Shown here: piece after piece, positions 1 through 9,157 of the stretch
Layout: each line of letters begins with the position of its first letter
How positions within the stretch are numbered: the first letter of the stretch is position 1
NCBI GenBank assembly: GCA_964549995.1
Contig: CAZJXF010000001.1
Span: 14,446-78,445, forward strand
DNA: 64,000 bases
DNA from: Desulfatirhabdium sp964549995
GTDB lineage: Bacteria > Desulfobacterota > Desulfobacteria > Desulfobacterales > Desulfatirhabdiaceae
Direction of reading: 5' to 3'
Translations under genes and position numbers: made by a program
The notes under the pieces: generated by a model
Database searches by the model: none
Told to the model about the DNA's origin: nothing
Seen by the model: only the letters and a program-made list of their open reading frames with translations

Positions 1-231
1 CTTCTCGCCGATAGGCTGCAGGGAAGATGGATTCCCTGACAAGGCCACCGCCCGGTGGGTATGAATTGTAGCGCAAATCCGATTCATCCGGTAAATCGGA
101 GTTATTTCTCTCTTGAAGGTGGCTGCCATATGGTGTATTGGGGCGAAAGGTTGGATAGGTGAGACCATCAGACCGTCGGAGGATGGGAAATGGGTGGCGC
201 CAGCCGCCTCAATGCTCTGAGGCCTGGAACG
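1..231. other. Non-coding leader upstream of the TRAP operon
   Basis: No reading frame with protein-like composition is seen here. A weak stem (ATCCGAT, about 84-90, with AATCGG, about 102-107) is followed by a T-rich stretch and could be the terminator of a gene lying before the window. No known riboswitch or tRNA pattern was recognised. Confidence 0.3.
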
Positions 232-273
232 ATCCCACAATGGTGGTTACAGCGACTTTTTGCGAGACCATCA
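232..273 (+). repeat. Right-end fragment of repeat family B
   Basis: The sequence GACTTTTTGCGAGACCATC at 254-272 matches the right terminal inverted repeat of the family B elements found elsewhere in the window (for example at 45261-45279). The preceding GGTTACAGC also matches that copy. It sits about 20 bp before the Shine-Dalgarno sequence of dctQ, so an old insertion or excision may have shaped this leader. Confidence 0.6.
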
Positions 274-312
274 AGCACTACACATCTCAACACCAGGAGG
301 TTCTTGCCACAA

Positions 313-849
313 ATGATCGATTTCTTTCGGAAGTTTTGTAACACCATCGACGGAATCAACAAGGCCGTCGGAAACATTACATCCTGGGCGGCGCTCGTCG
401 TCGTTCTGGTCGTATTCATCGATGTCGTCATGCGATATGCCATGAACACCAGCTATGTGTTCATGCAAGAGCTCGAATGGCACTTGTTTGCGTTCATCTT
501 TCTCATCGGTGCCGGATACACCCTCTACAAGGACGGTCATGTCCGGGTGGATATTTTCTATCAGAGGCTCGGTGACAAAGGCCGTGCGTGGATCAATCTC
601 CTCGGTACGATCTTGTTTCTCATTCCAGGATGTTACCTCATTATCACGACATCATCCAAATTCGCTCATACGTCCTTCATGAACCTCGAAGGCTCGCCCG
701 ATCCCGGCGGCATCCCCTACCGGTTCATCATCAAGTCCGCCATTCCCGTCGGCTATCTGCTGATTCTGCTTCAAGGGATCGCCATGGGCATCCGGAGCTT
801 CTTTACGATCATCGGCAAGGACCTCGATCCGAAGAAGGAGGAAGCCTGA
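313..849 (+). CDS. dctQ: TRAP transporter small permease DctQ
   Basis: Small membrane subunit of a tripartite ATP-independent periplasmic transporter, which joins the large permease to drive ion-coupled uptake of organic acids. The protein is 178 residues with four hydrophobic segments. The family-typical stretch QELEWHLFAFIF...YKDGHVRVD lies in the first half. The start at 313 is preferred because AGGAGG lies at 295-300; a longer frame opening at 190 would add residues without permease character. The stop codon overlaps the dctM start by one base (TGATG), indicating translational coupling. Together with dctM and dctP it forms a complete DctPQM set. Confidence 0.9.
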   Translation: MIDFFRKFCNTIDGINKAVGNITSWAALVVVLVVFIDVVMRYAMNTSYVFMQELEWHLFAFIFLIGAGYTLYKDGHVRVDIFYQRLGDKGRAWINLLGTILFLIPGCYLIITTSSKFAHTSFMNLEGSPDPGGIPYRFIIKSAIPVGYLLILLQGIAMGIRSFFTIIGKDLDPKKEEA

Positions 850-2174
850 TGCAATATCTTGCCGGTTGGATGTTTTTGGCGATGTCCATTCTGATCATGG
901 TCGGTTTTCCCGTCACCTTCACCCTGTTGGGTACAGCGCTCACCTTCGGATTGATCGGCTTCGGGTGGAACTTCTTCAATCTTCTTCCCCTGCGGATCTG
1001 GGGGGTCATGAACAACGTGACCCTGTTGGCCGTTCCCCTTTTCGTTTTCATGGGGGTCATGCTGGAGCGTTCCGGGCTTGCAGAAGAACTGCTCGATACG
1101 ATGGGCCTGGTCTTCGCCAAGCTGCGGGGAGGGCTTGCGGTATCGGTTGTCGTCGTAGGTGCGCTGCTTGGGGCATCGACGGGTATTGTCGGCGCAACCG
1201 TCGTGACGATGGGCCTGATCGCCGTTCCCACAATGCTCAAACGGAACTATCAAAAAGAACTTGCGACAGGTACGGTTGCCGCCTCCGGTACGCTTGGGCA
1301 AATCATTCCGCCCAGCATCATTCTCGTGCTTCTCGGGGATATCATCGGTGTGCCGGTCGGCGATCTGTTTATGGCTGCCGTTTTCCCGGGTTTGGTACTT
1401 GTAGGCTTATACATTGCGTACATTCTTGTGGCCTGCCTCATCAAACCGAACTGGGCGCCGCTCATCCCGAAGGAGGAACTCGATGTCTTGAAATCCGGCC
1501 AGTTCTGGGGACGTGTCAGCAAGGCGCTTTTCCCGCCGCTTTTCCTGATGGTGGCCGTATTGGGTTCCATGTTTGCTGGGATCGCATCCCCGACGGAAGC
1601 CGCTTCCGTCGGGGCTGTCGGCGCGACCCTTCTGACGGTCATGAATCGGAAGTTCAGCTATCAGATCCTGCGGGAAGTCTGTTACTCCACCATGCAGTTG
1701 ACAAGCATGGTCTTCATCATTTTGGTGGGTGCCGCTGCTTTCGGCTTGGTCTTTCGTGGAACCGGCGGGGATACGCTCGTTCGGGAATTCTTGGGCGGGT
1801 TGGCAGCCACACATGGCAAGTGGTTCGTCTTCACCATCGTCATGTGCGTCATTTTTATCGTCGGATTTTTTCTCGATTTCATCGAGATCGTGTTTATCCA
1901 CGTTCCGGTGCTGGCACCCATTATCATCGAATTCGGCATCGATCCGCTGTGGTTTTGCGTGCTTCTGGCGGTCAACCTGCAGACGTCCTTTTTAACGCCG
2001 CCATTCGGGTTCTCGCTCTTCTATCTCAAGGCCGTCACACCACCGGAGGTGGAAACGGGGCACATTTACAGGGGGATCATCCCCTTCGTTGCCCTGCAGT
2101 TGATCGGGTTGACGATCTGCGTGCTGTTCCCGATTCTGTCGACCTGGTTGCCGAAAGTGGTGTTTGCGAATTGA
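849..2174 (+). CDS. dctM: TRAP transporter large permease DctM
   Basis: Twelve-helix large permease of the TRAP transporter, 441 residues, normal for the family. Recognisable DctM features include the glycine-rich segment GALLGASTGIVGATVVTMG, the loop GTLGQIIPPSIILVLLGD, and the C-terminal NLQTSFLTPPFGFSLFY. It is the ion-coupled translocation channel that works with DctQ and the periplasmic binding protein. The start overlaps the dctQ stop. A spacer of 106 bp separates it from dctP. Its size resembles the TakM/YiaN-type large permeases rather than fused DctQM proteins. Confidence 0.95.
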   Translation: MQYLAGWMFLAMSILIMVGFPVTFTLLGTALTFGLIGFGWNFFNLLPLRIWGVMNNVTLLAVPLFVFMGVMLERSGLAEELLDTMGLVFAKLRGGLAVSVVVVGALLGASTGIVGATVVTMGLIAVPTMLKRNYQKELATGTVAASGTLGQIIPPSIILVLLGDIIGVPVGDLFMAAVFPGLVLVGLYIAYILVACLIKPNWAPLIPKEELDVLKSGQFWGRVSKALFPPLFLMVAVLGSMFAGIASPTEAASVGAVGATLLTVMNRKFSYQILREVCYSTMQLTSMVFIILVGAAAFGLVFRGTGGDTLVREFLGGLAATHGKWFVFTIVMCVIFIVGFFLDFIEIVFIHVPVLAPIIIEFGIDPLWFCVLLAVNLQTSFLTPPFGFSLFYLKAVTPPEVETGHIYRGIIPFVALQLIGLTICVLFPILSTWLPKVVFAN

Positions 2175-2280
2175 CGGATATTGTTCGACGTGATGGATTT
2201 TTCGATCATCCCGTTGCCGATCATCCCAGCCGTTTGCTGTACAACCATCAACCGATTCAAGAACGAAAGGAGCAAGTTGC

Positions 2281-3387
2281 ATGGAAAGAAGAGAGTTTTT
2301 GAAGAAGACCTCCATGGCTGCAGCTGCTGTTGCCGCCGCCTCCACGGTCGCAGCCCCAACGATTCTGGCTGCCGACAAGACCTACATGTGGAAAATGGTG
2401 ACGACCTGGACCCCCAATCTACCGATCCTCCAAACCGGGTCCGAACGGTTCGCCAAACGGGTGGAAGAGGCCACCAACGGCAGAATCAAGATCCAGGTCT
2501 ATGCAGCCGGCGAACTGGTTCCTGCTCTGGGTGTCTTTGACGCTGTTTCGGACGGGACGGTGGAATGCGGCTCCGGTGCCAGCTATTACTGGGCGGGGAA
2601 GGTCCCGGCGGGGCAGTGGTTTTCTTCGGTTCCCTTCGGGCTGAACCCTCAGGGGATCAATGCGTGGTTCTACAGCGGAGGAGGGTTGAAGCTTTGGGAA
2701 GAAGTCTATGCCCCCTTCAATGTCGTGCCTCGTCCGCAGGGAAACACCGGTGTACAAATGGGCGGGTGGTTCCGTAAGGAGATGAAAACCATCGACGATT
2801 ACAAAGGATTGAAGATGCGGATTCCGGGTCTTGGCGGAAAGGTGGTGGCCAAAGCCGGCGGAACCGTTACCCTCATGCCTGCAGGAGAGATTTTTACATC
2901 GCTCGAGCGCGGCGTCATCGATGCCACCGAATGGGTCGGACCGCTTCACGACCTGCGGATGGGTTTTTACAAGGCCGCCAAATATTACTACTATCCGGGT
3001 TGGCACGAGCCGGGAACGACCCTGGAAGTCATCTTCAACAAGAAAGCCTATGACTCTCTGCCGAAAGATCTGCAGGTCATCCTCGATGCGGTCGCGATGG
3101 AAACGAATCTGTGGAGTCTCTGCGAATTTGAGGCAGGCAATGGGGCTGCACTCGAAGAACTGATCACGGTTCACAAGGTCAATTTGATGGAATTTCCGGC
3201 GCCCATGATGGATGCGCTTCGCAAACTCTCGTACGAAGTGCTGGAGGAGGAAGCTGCCAAGGATCCGATGTCCAAAAAAGTTCACGAGGCATTCAAGAAG
3301 TTCAAGAAGCAGGTCGGGGTGTGGGGGACGATCGCAGACAAGTCGTATTTCGAAACCATCGCCGAAAAATACAGCTTGAAAGCATAA
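2281..3387 (+). CDS. dctP: TRAP transporter substrate-binding protein, TakP-like
   Basis: Periplasmic solute receptor of 368 residues. The N-terminus MERREFLKK followed by an Ala-rich segment ending PTILAADK is a twin-arginine (Tat) signal, suggesting export in folded form. The region RIPGLGGKVV carries the arginine that in this family clamps the substrate carboxylate. ATEWVGPLHDL and AKYYYYPGWHEPG are typical of the TakP-like subgroup known to bind 2-oxo acids, so an oxo acid or similar carboxylate is a reasonable but unproven ligand. AAAGGAGC precedes the ATG. The gene closes the dctQMP operon and is followed by two hairpins. Confidence 0.93.
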   Translation: MERREFLKKTSMAAAAVAAASTVAAPTILAADKTYMWKMVTTWTPNLPILQTGSERFAKRVEEATNGRIKIQVYAAGELVPALGVFDAVSDGTVECGSGASYYWAGKVPAGQWFSSVPFGLNPQGINAWFYSGGGLKLWEEVYAPFNVVPRPQGNTGVQMGGWFRKEMKTIDDYKGLKMRIPGLGGKVVAKAGGTVTLMPAGEIFTSLERGVIDATEWVGPLHDLRMGFYKAAKYYYYPGWHEPGTTLEVIFNKKAYDSLPKDLQVILDAVAMETNLWSLCEFEAGNGAALEELITVHKVNLMEFPAPMMDALRKLSYEVLEEEAAKDPMSKKVHEAFKKFKKQVGVWGTIADKSYFETIAEKYSLKA

Positions 3388-3398
3388 TCGGCTTGTGG

Positions 3399-3418
3399 CC
3401 CGGGTTTTTGAGCCCGGG
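3399..3418. terminator. Hairpin after dctP
   Basis: CCCGGG at 3399-3404 pairs with CCCGGG at 3413-3418 around a T-rich loop. It lies 12 bp after the dctP stop and could end dctP transcription. No long U tract follows, so the call is moderate. Confidence 0.45.
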
Positions 3419-3466
3419 GATTGATCGAGTCGCCAAGAGACGAAGAACTTTCGCTTAGGCTTTCCT

Positions 3467-3501
3467 TTGAACGGGGGGCGTTGCAACGCCACCCCGTTCA
3501 A
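3467..3501. terminator. Long palindrome between convergent dctP and FG-GAP genes
   Basis: TTGAACGGGG at 3467-3476 pairs with CCCCGTTCAA at 3492-3501. An inner GGCGTTG/CAACGCC pairing has one unpaired base. The palindrome lies between two convergent genes and could act as a bidirectional terminator. Confidence 0.6.
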
Positions 3502-3544
3502 GATTTAGGGCCGGATGTTCAAGGCAACCGCCGGCCGGCTCCTT

Positions 3545-5221
3545 TCAATCCGCCGTCCAGTAGACGAGATAGCTTTCCGCCTTGTTGAAAGCCGAGCTCA
3601 TCGTCGATACCACCGAAAACACCATATCCAGTTTCCCGTCTCCATTCAAATCCATGACCATGACGTCGCTGATGTGACCGGATACTTCGGAGGTTCGCCA
3701 TTTCTGCCCCAAGCCCATACCGTCCCAAAAGAGGCAAACGATGCGGCCGTTTCGAAAGATGCGGATGTTGGGAAAGAAGTGGGTGGTCAGGTCGGTGTTG
3801 CTGATGGTGAGCACTTCGTTCTTCCCGTCTCGATCGATGTCCGCCACAAGGATGCGCTGGGGGAGGTAATAGCGCCTCTTGCGAGGGGTGTCACCCGGGC
3901 CGCCTCGGTCCTCATCCCCCGTCGGATAGGGAATGTAGCTGGCTGCCCCCGTAAACCGCTCGCCGCTTTTCCAATCTTCTCCATCCGCTTCGATGAGGCG
4001 CAGAAAGCCTTCGGGTGTGAACCACACAAAGGTATCCTGCCCGCTGTTGAGGGCGTCGGCCCATGCGAAGGCATAGATACTTTCGGAGAAGGGAACGGCA
4101 AAGGCTCCGATGGATTCGAGCGAGTTCCCCCGCCATTCGAAGCGTTGCATCCGGGTGTCAAAAATGGTTCCTCTTCCGGATTCCTGTCCCAGAAGCACCG
4201 GCTCTTTCGAAGTCGTGTTGGGGGGGAGGACACGGAGGAAGAGTTCGGGTTCGGCAAGGATCGTCAATTGGGTTCCATTCCATTCCAAAACCTGAGATCG
4301 CAAGCGGCTTCGGTCTTTCAACATGCGGGAAAGATAGATTTCCGCACGGCCGTTGTGGTTCAGGTCTGCCGCATCCACCCGGAAAAGGTATTCGTCGGAA
4401 TCACACGGCTTTTCTGCCAGCAACAGGAGCTTTCCGTCCTGATAGCGGAAAACCGATAAGGCTTCGTCGCTGGCGATCACGATTTCTTCCTTGCCGTCGC
4501 CGTCGATATCGCCGTGGGTGATGCTTCGAAATTCCCGTTTGAATTTCGGACTTTTCCAAATGGAGACAGGCAGTCTCCCGTCGGATGTCATGCTGCGGAT
4601 CGGTTCATTGGCCAACTCGAGTGGGCCGCGCCAGAGCTTTTCCGGATGCTGGTATTGGAGGTCGTCGGAAGAACTCTTGACGCTGGGCTTTGGGGCGGAT
4701 GGCTCGACGGTCGCTTTCGGGGCGCCATTGGGGGACGGTGTTTCGCCCGTCAGGGTGGTTCGGATTTCGGAAGCAAGCGATTTGATGTGGCCAAAAACAT
4801 CTTCCGGAGTACTTCCTTGCCGGCTGAAGGTGAGGGCAGGTTTTCCGGTGGACACATCCAAGAGCCTGGCATCCGTCAGGGACGTATCCCCCTGGATCCG
4901 AATTTTTCCGATCAACACATAGCCGGCTTTCAGACGGGAGCCGATGGACAGGGCATCCTGCTCCCTCAGGCTGTCACGAATGCCTTCGAGCAGCGTCTTG
5001 TAGGTTTCGTAGGGGACGACCTCGATGCCTCCGCCGGAGGACACGCGGCTTTGAAGGATATCGAAGACGCCTTTTTGCAGGAAGGCCATATCCCCCTGGG
5101 TTTCCACCTCGAAGGGGAAAATCAGGATCGATGGGTTCGATGCGGCTGTGGATGGTACAGCTGAAATGGCTAACGTGCAGAAGAGGGACAGCAGGGTATA
5201 CAGAAGAGTACGGGGTTTCAA
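3545..5221 (-). CDS. Exported FG-GAP/VCBS repeat protein with CsgG/TolB-like N-terminal domain
   Basis: A protein of 558 residues with a cleavable signal peptide (MKPRTLLYTLL... to SAVPSTAA). Residues about 30-170 (PSILIFPFEVETQGD, then LKAGYVLIGKIRIQ and ARLLDVSTGK) resemble the CsgG/TolB-N-like domain that many envelope proteins carry. The C-terminal two thirds carry calcium-binding FG-GAP/VCBS motifs: DIDGDGKEE, DLNHNGRAE, DIDRDGKNE and DLNGDGKLD. The fold is probably a beta-propeller facing the periplasm or surface. The function is unknown. The gene stands alone, convergent with dctP, and repeat B lies 44 bp upstream of its start, so its promoter must lie in or next to that repeat. Confidence 0.8.
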   Translation of the reverse strand: MKPRTLLYTLLSLFCTLAISAVPSTAASNPSILIFPFEVETQGDMAFLQKGVFDILQSRVSSGGGIEVVPYETYKTLLEGIRDSLREQDALSIGSRLKAGYVLIGKIRIQGDTSLTDARLLDVSTGKPALTFSRQGSTPEDVFGHIKSLASEIRTTLTGETPSPNGAPKATVEPSAPKPSVKSSSDDLQYQHPEKLWRGPLELANEPIRSMTSDGRLPVSIWKSPKFKREFRSITHGDIDGDGKEEIVIASDEALSVFRYQDGKLLLLAEKPCDSDEYLFRVDAADLNHNGRAEIYLSRMLKDRSRLRSQVLEWNGTQLTILAEPELFLRVLPPNTTSKEPVLLGQESGRGTIFDTRMQRFEWRGNSLESIGAFAVPFSESIYAFAWADALNSGQDTFVWFTPEGFLRLIEADGEDWKSGERFTGAASYIPYPTGDEDRGGPGDTPRKRRYYLPQRILVADIDRDGKNEVLTISNTDLTTHFFPNIRIFRNGRIVCLFWDGMGLGQKWRTSEVSGHISDVMVMDLNGDGKLDMVFSVVSTMSSAFNKAESYLVYWTAD

Positions 5222-5264
5222 CGCTGGATCTCCTTGAAGATGTTCTTGGTGATTCTATTGGATC

Positions 5265-5563
5265 GATGGACTCGCAAAAAGTCCAAAAGTCTCATCCGAG
5301 TCGCATGGGAGAAGACACGCCTTTTTCGTTGCATCGGATAAACTCAGCCGCCCGAGCTCGTAAGGGTCGGGCATGTGGCCAGACTTCAGCGATGGGTTAT
5401 TGGAATGCAATATCTTGTTTTTCATACAGATATGGCTGGGAATCGCATGCCCGACCCAACGATCTCCGGCGGCTTCAAACAAGTATCCGATGCAACATCA
5501 AAAGGCGTATCTTCCCCCATGCTCAGGCCCAGAAATACCCCACAATCGGGGGTAGATCGACGT
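5265..5563 (+). repeat. Repeat family B, copy 1
   Basis: About 300 bp. It begins GATGGACTCGCAAAAAGTC and contains the conserved core CAGCCGCCCGAGCTCGTAAGG, a GCCCGA/TCGGGC hairpin, CCAACGATCTCCGGCGGCTTC, and a right part ending GGGGTAGATCGACG. The same core recurs at 19207, 50051 and 63777. Small frames inside it share peptides between copies and are not genes. The right terminal TTTTTGCGAG is missing in this copy. Confidence 0.85.
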
Positions 5564-5894
5564 TGATGGGATTCAGAAGCGAGGGTAGGAAACCCATTCG
5601 GGTGAACTTTTATCAGAAAGCAGGCCGCAACGAAAGAAGGATTTCAGTGGAGGCTGGTGGATGTCGCAATCCTCTCACCAGAAGAATTCGACTCCGGAAC
5701 GTCTCGATCCATCCTGTATCGGTTCGGAAGGCATGCATATTTTTGCTTGATTTCACAGAAAATCTGTGCAATAGAAGCGTCAAAGAAAATTTTATGCAGT
5801 TGGAAAGGAGGTGGTGTTTGGTATTAACCTGTTGGAATGATAGATTATTAGGTAGGTTGAACTCACTGTAACCATTATTGAGGAGGGAAAAAGA
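5564..5894. other. Intergenic region upstream of the first porin
   Basis: About 330 bp without a credible gene. It becomes AT-rich toward the porin, as expected for a strongly expressed promoter, but no clear -35/-10 pair could be assigned. It ends with GAGGAGGG at about 5880-5887, a strong Shine-Dalgarno sequence for the ATG at 5895. Confidence 0.5.
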
Positions 5895-7229
5895 ATGAAG
5901 AAGTTTACCGTATTGGCAGTTGCAGCCCTTCTGGTTGTAGCCATGACCCTGCCGGCAGCCGCTCTCGAAAATATCTTCGGCGGTTATTGGCGGACCCGGG
6001 CCTTCACCCAGACCAATTTTACCGGTGAAGACAAAACCGAAGCAGCCGATCTCGACAGGATCGATACCCGTACCCGGCTTTTCTACACCGCCAAATTCAG
6101 CGATAACCTGAAGTTCGTCAACCGCTTTGAAATGAACGCCATCTGGGGTGGTGCAGGAACATATGGTCAGCTGGGTGCCGACGGTGCCAACGTAGTCGTG
6201 AAACACTCCTATGTCGATTTCAATATCCAACCGTTCCGGTTTGTGGTCGGTATTCAAGATTTCGAATTGGCACGTGGATACATTTTCGGTGATGATGCCG
6301 CCGGTGTCAAGGCGATCTTCAAGCTGAACGATGCCGTTTATCTGCCTTTGATTTATATCAAAGCCTATGAAGGCGGCGCCGGTAAAGATGCGGACAATTA
6401 CGATGTCAACGGATTGGTCTTCTACCCCACGATTTATCTCAACAAAACCACCACATTGAAACCCCACATCGCCACTTTGTTCTCGGACGACTACTCCAAG
6501 GCAAACACCAAGGGGTATACCTTCAGCGAAAAAATCCCCGGTGCAAAAGATTTGAATGCCTGGACAGGCGGTCTTGAATTCGATATGAAAATGGATGCAT
6601 TTACGGTCGGAGCCACCGGGATCTATCAATGGGGTGATGTAAAGGTTCCGGTTTCCATGTATGGCCATGACAAACTGGATTTCAACGGCTATCTGTTCGA
6701 TCTGTTCGGTTCTTATGCGGCCGGTCCCGCCACCCTGAGACTCAAGGGAATCTATGCTTCCGGTAACGACAAAGACAGCATCGCGAACGGCGATATCGAT
6801 GCCTTCTTCAACCCCGGAACCCCCTACACCGGAGCTTCCTACTACTGGGCGGAAATCATGGGCTTCGGTATTTTCGATACCCGTGGGCCTGCAACGGCAG
6901 ACAACGTTAAAGGCGATATGTCCGATAAAATCAGCAACCGGATCATCGGCAACCTCGGCATCGATTTCAAGGTTCTGCCGGATCTGAAGATCGCTGCCGA
7001 CCTCTGGTATGCCAAAACAGCAGAAGATGTGAAACTGGTTGATGGGACCTACGACGATACGCTGGGTACGGAACTTGATTTGGTCGTCACCTACAAACTG
7101 GTTGACAACCTGAATCTGGACCTGGTCGGCGCTTATCTGTGGGCAGGCGATGTCATCAACAAGGCCGTCTCTGCCACCGACTCCGCCAATCCGTATGAAT
7201 TTGGTGCCAGACTTTCCCTTGCTTTCTAA
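5895..7229 (+). CDS. Outer-membrane porin, paralog 1
   Basis: Secreted beta-barrel of 444 residues resembling the outer-membrane homotrimeric porins of sulfate reducers. The signal peptide MKKFTVLAVAALLVVAMT ends at AAA/LENIFGG. The mature part is rich in alternating aromatic and polar strands (YWRTRAFTQTNFTGED, RTRLFYTAKFSDNLKF) and ends FGARLSLAF with the terminal Phe that the BAM machinery recognises. It is the first of three tandem paralogs sharing both ends and long internal blocks such as FEMNA.WGGAGTYGQLGADGAN. It probably allows passive entry of small solutes. A 14-bp perfect hairpin follows, so it may be transcribed alone. Confidence 0.88.
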   Translation: MKKFTVLAVAALLVVAMTLPAAALENIFGGYWRTRAFTQTNFTGEDKTEAADLDRIDTRTRLFYTAKFSDNLKFVNRFEMNAIWGGAGTYGQLGADGANVVVKHSYVDFNIQPFRFVVGIQDFELARGYIFGDDAAGVKAIFKLNDAVYLPLIYIKAYEGGAGKDADNYDVNGLVFYPTIYLNKTTTLKPHIATLFSDDYSKANTKGYTFSEKIPGAKDLNAWTGGLEFDMKMDAFTVGATGIYQWGDVKVPVSMYGHDKLDFNGYLFDLFGSYAAGPATLRLKGIYASGNDKDSIANGDIDAFFNPGTPYTGASYYWAEIMGFGIFDTRGPATADNVKGDMSDKISNRIIGNLGIDFKVLPDLKIAADLWYAKTAEDVKLVDGTYDDTLGTELDLVVTYKLVDNLNLDLVGAYLWAGDVINKAVSATDSANPYEFGARLSLAF

Positions 7230-7287
7230 GTTCATTTTTCCCATCGCCTTTGCATCGAACGTGTGAAGGCGCATCAACGGAAGCATC

Positions 7288-7321
7288 GAACAGCCGGAAA
7301 GAGCTTTCTTTCCGGCTGTTC
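7288..7321. terminator. Perfect 14-bp hairpin after porin 1
   Basis: GAACAGCCGGAAAG (7288-7301) pairs exactly with CTTTCCGGCTGTTC (7308-7321) around a six-base loop. It is placed 58 bp after the porin stop. The U tract is weak, so it could also be an mRNA-stabilising 3' structure. Confidence 0.7.
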
Positions 7322-7436
7322 GCATTTGTGAAGCACTAAACGTGATTTAGAGGATTCAGGAAACCATAACCGGGATGGTGCATCCCCTCTTTGTAACCTA
7401 CTTGGGATTTTTCGACGTGTTGGGAGGCCATCAACA

Positions 7437-8795
7437 ATGAAGAAGTGGACGAGAGTTTTTATCGGATTTGGCGTTTACCTGCTGGCCTTTTCTTTCCTCA
7501 TGGAGGGAACAGGCAACGCTTTGGAGAACCAATTCGGCGGGTATTTTCGAACGAGGGCCTATACCGAGACAAACTTCACCGGTGAAGACGTAACGGAAGC
7601 GAAGGATCTCGATCGGATCGACACCCGTACGCGGATTTTCTATACGGCCAAGTTCAGTGAAAACGTCAAATTCATCAATAAGTTCGAAATGAACGCTGTT
7701 TGGGGAGGTGCCGGCACCTACGGACAGCTTGGAGCGGACGGTGCCAACGTCGTCGTCAAGAATTCCTATGTGGATTTCAAGAGTTCCGACCTGCGTTTTT
7801 CGGTGGGTGTTCAAGATTTCTTGCTGGCCAGAGGATACCTCTTCAACGACGACATCGCCGGTGTCAAAGCCATTTACAAGGTTTCGGATTCCGTTGTGCT
7901 GCCGATCTACTATCTGAAAATGTATGAAGGCGGAGCCGGTAAGGATGCCGACGATTACGATCTCGATGCGTGGATTCTGTATCCCACATTTTATCTGAAC
8001 AAAGAGACCACGCTCAAACCTCATTTTTCCTGGATCGGGTCCGATAACTACTCACAGGCGTCCACCAAAGGATACGTCATGAACCGCATCCCCGGCGCCA
8101 CCAAGCTCAATGTCTACAGTGGGGGGCTGGAGTTCGATGCAAAGATGGGGGCTTATGCAGTCGGGGCGACCGGGATCTTCCAATTCGGGAGTATCGATGT
8201 CCCCCCTGCTGCCTACAATGGCCATGACAGCCTCGATTTCAAAGGGTATCTCGTGGATGTTTTCGGCAGTGTCAACCTCGGAATTCCAACCCTCCGGATC
8301 AAGGGAATTTATTCCTCCGGCAACGATCGTGACAGCTATGCCAACGGCAATGTCGATGCCTTTTTCAACCCTGGAGGACCTGGGGCAACGGGAACCGGGG
8401 CACAATATTCCTGGGCGGAAATCATGGGGCTCGGGATTTTCGATTCTTTCGGGATTGCAACGGCAGACGACCCGAAGGGATTGTACGCCGATAAAATCAG
8501 CAACCGGATCATCGGAAACCTTGGCATCACCTGCAGTGCGACCAAAGACCTGAAGATTGCCACCGATCTGTGGTATGCGAAAACCGCCAAGGATGTGAAA
8601 TTGGTGGACGGCACCTATGGCGATTCGTTGGGTACGGAGCTCGATGTCGTTATCACCTATATGCTGGTAGACAATCTGAAACTCGATCTCGTCGGAGCCT
8701 ATCTGTGGGCAGGCGATGTGGTGAACAAGGCGGTTTCGGCCACCAACGCCGCAGACCCCTACGAATTCGGTGCCCAGCTGTCCCTGGCCTTCTGA
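7437..8795 (+). CDS. Outer-membrane porin, paralog 2
   Basis: Porin of 452 residues, very similar to its two neighbours. The N-terminus MKKWTRVFIGFGVYLLAFSF...GNALENQFGG is a longer, less typical signal peptide than in paralogs 1 and 3. The mature barrel keeps YFRTRAYTETNFTGED and ends EFGAQLSLAF. GGGAGG at 7422-7427 gives a good ribosome site. Differences concentrate in putative loop regions, for example an insert around GGPGATGTGAQY, suggesting altered pore selectivity. No hairpin as strong as that of paralog 1 follows. Confidence 0.87.
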   Translation: MKKWTRVFIGFGVYLLAFSFLMEGTGNALENQFGGYFRTRAYTETNFTGEDVTEAKDLDRIDTRTRIFYTAKFSENVKFINKFEMNAVWGGAGTYGQLGADGANVVVKNSYVDFKSSDLRFSVGVQDFLLARGYLFNDDIAGVKAIYKVSDSVVLPIYYLKMYEGGAGKDADDYDLDAWILYPTFYLNKETTLKPHFSWIGSDNYSQASTKGYVMNRIPGATKLNVYSGGLEFDAKMGAYAVGATGIFQFGSIDVPPAAYNGHDSLDFKGYLVDVFGSVNLGIPTLRIKGIYSSGNDRDSYANGNVDAFFNPGGPGATGTGAQYSWAEIMGLGIFDSFGIATADDPKGLYADKISNRIIGNLGITCSATKDLKIATDLWYAKTAKDVKLVDGTYGDSLGTELDVVITYMLVDNLKLDLVGAYLWAGDVVNKAVSATNAADPYEFGAQLSLAF

Positions 8796-9157
8796 TGGAC
8801 ATTTCCTTTTTGTTGTTTTATATGCGATGGACATGTGCTATAAAGCCGAGACTTATGGGGTCCGAAAAGGAAATCCCTCGAGCGAGTGGCGGCTGTTATT
8901 GCGGGGGGAGCGGCTCTCGAACCACGCATTACACAAAACTCGTATGGACCTACTCGATTCATAGCCCCCTGAGGAGGGGATAAAAACTACACGGACGAAA
9001 GGGAGGTGAAGCATCCATAGGGTTTGAGAGATTGGTTTCCGTATGGTAGCGATAGATGCGGTTACGCATCGCGGAGCGGAATGTTCGGGTGCAGATCGCA
9101 TTGCTATCCGGAAGATAGGGTTCCACATGGTTATCAAAAGGAGAAAAGGAGAAGAGA
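8796..9157. other. Intergenic region upstream of the third porin
   Basis: About 360 bp with no supported gene. It holds a short CCCC/GGGG stem at about 8962-8979 and ends with AAAAGGAGAAAAGGAGAAG before the porin ATG. An imperfect TGGC...TTGC pair near 8890 has the wrong spacing for a sigma-54 promoter. Confidence 0.4.

Noticed and set aside
1..160. Possible riboswitch or tRNA end in the first bases
   Set aside because: Some short stems exist, but no conserved riboswitch core, T-loop or anticodon arm could be recognised.
2419..3501. Minus-strand open frame opposite dctP
   Set aside because: It has no motif and no ribosome site, and runs through the terminator palindrome; dctP is certain.
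5613..7325. Minus-strand open frame of about 570 codons over the first porin
   Set aside because: It is antisense to a protein with a signal peptide, conserved paralogs and C-terminal Phe. Similar antisense frames appear over the other two porins simply because the genes are related.
8880..8905. TGGC...TTGC pair that looked like a sigma-54 promoter for the third porin
   Set aside because: The spacing is one base too long and the GG/GC positions do not fit; support is insufficient despite the sigma-54 activator in the window.
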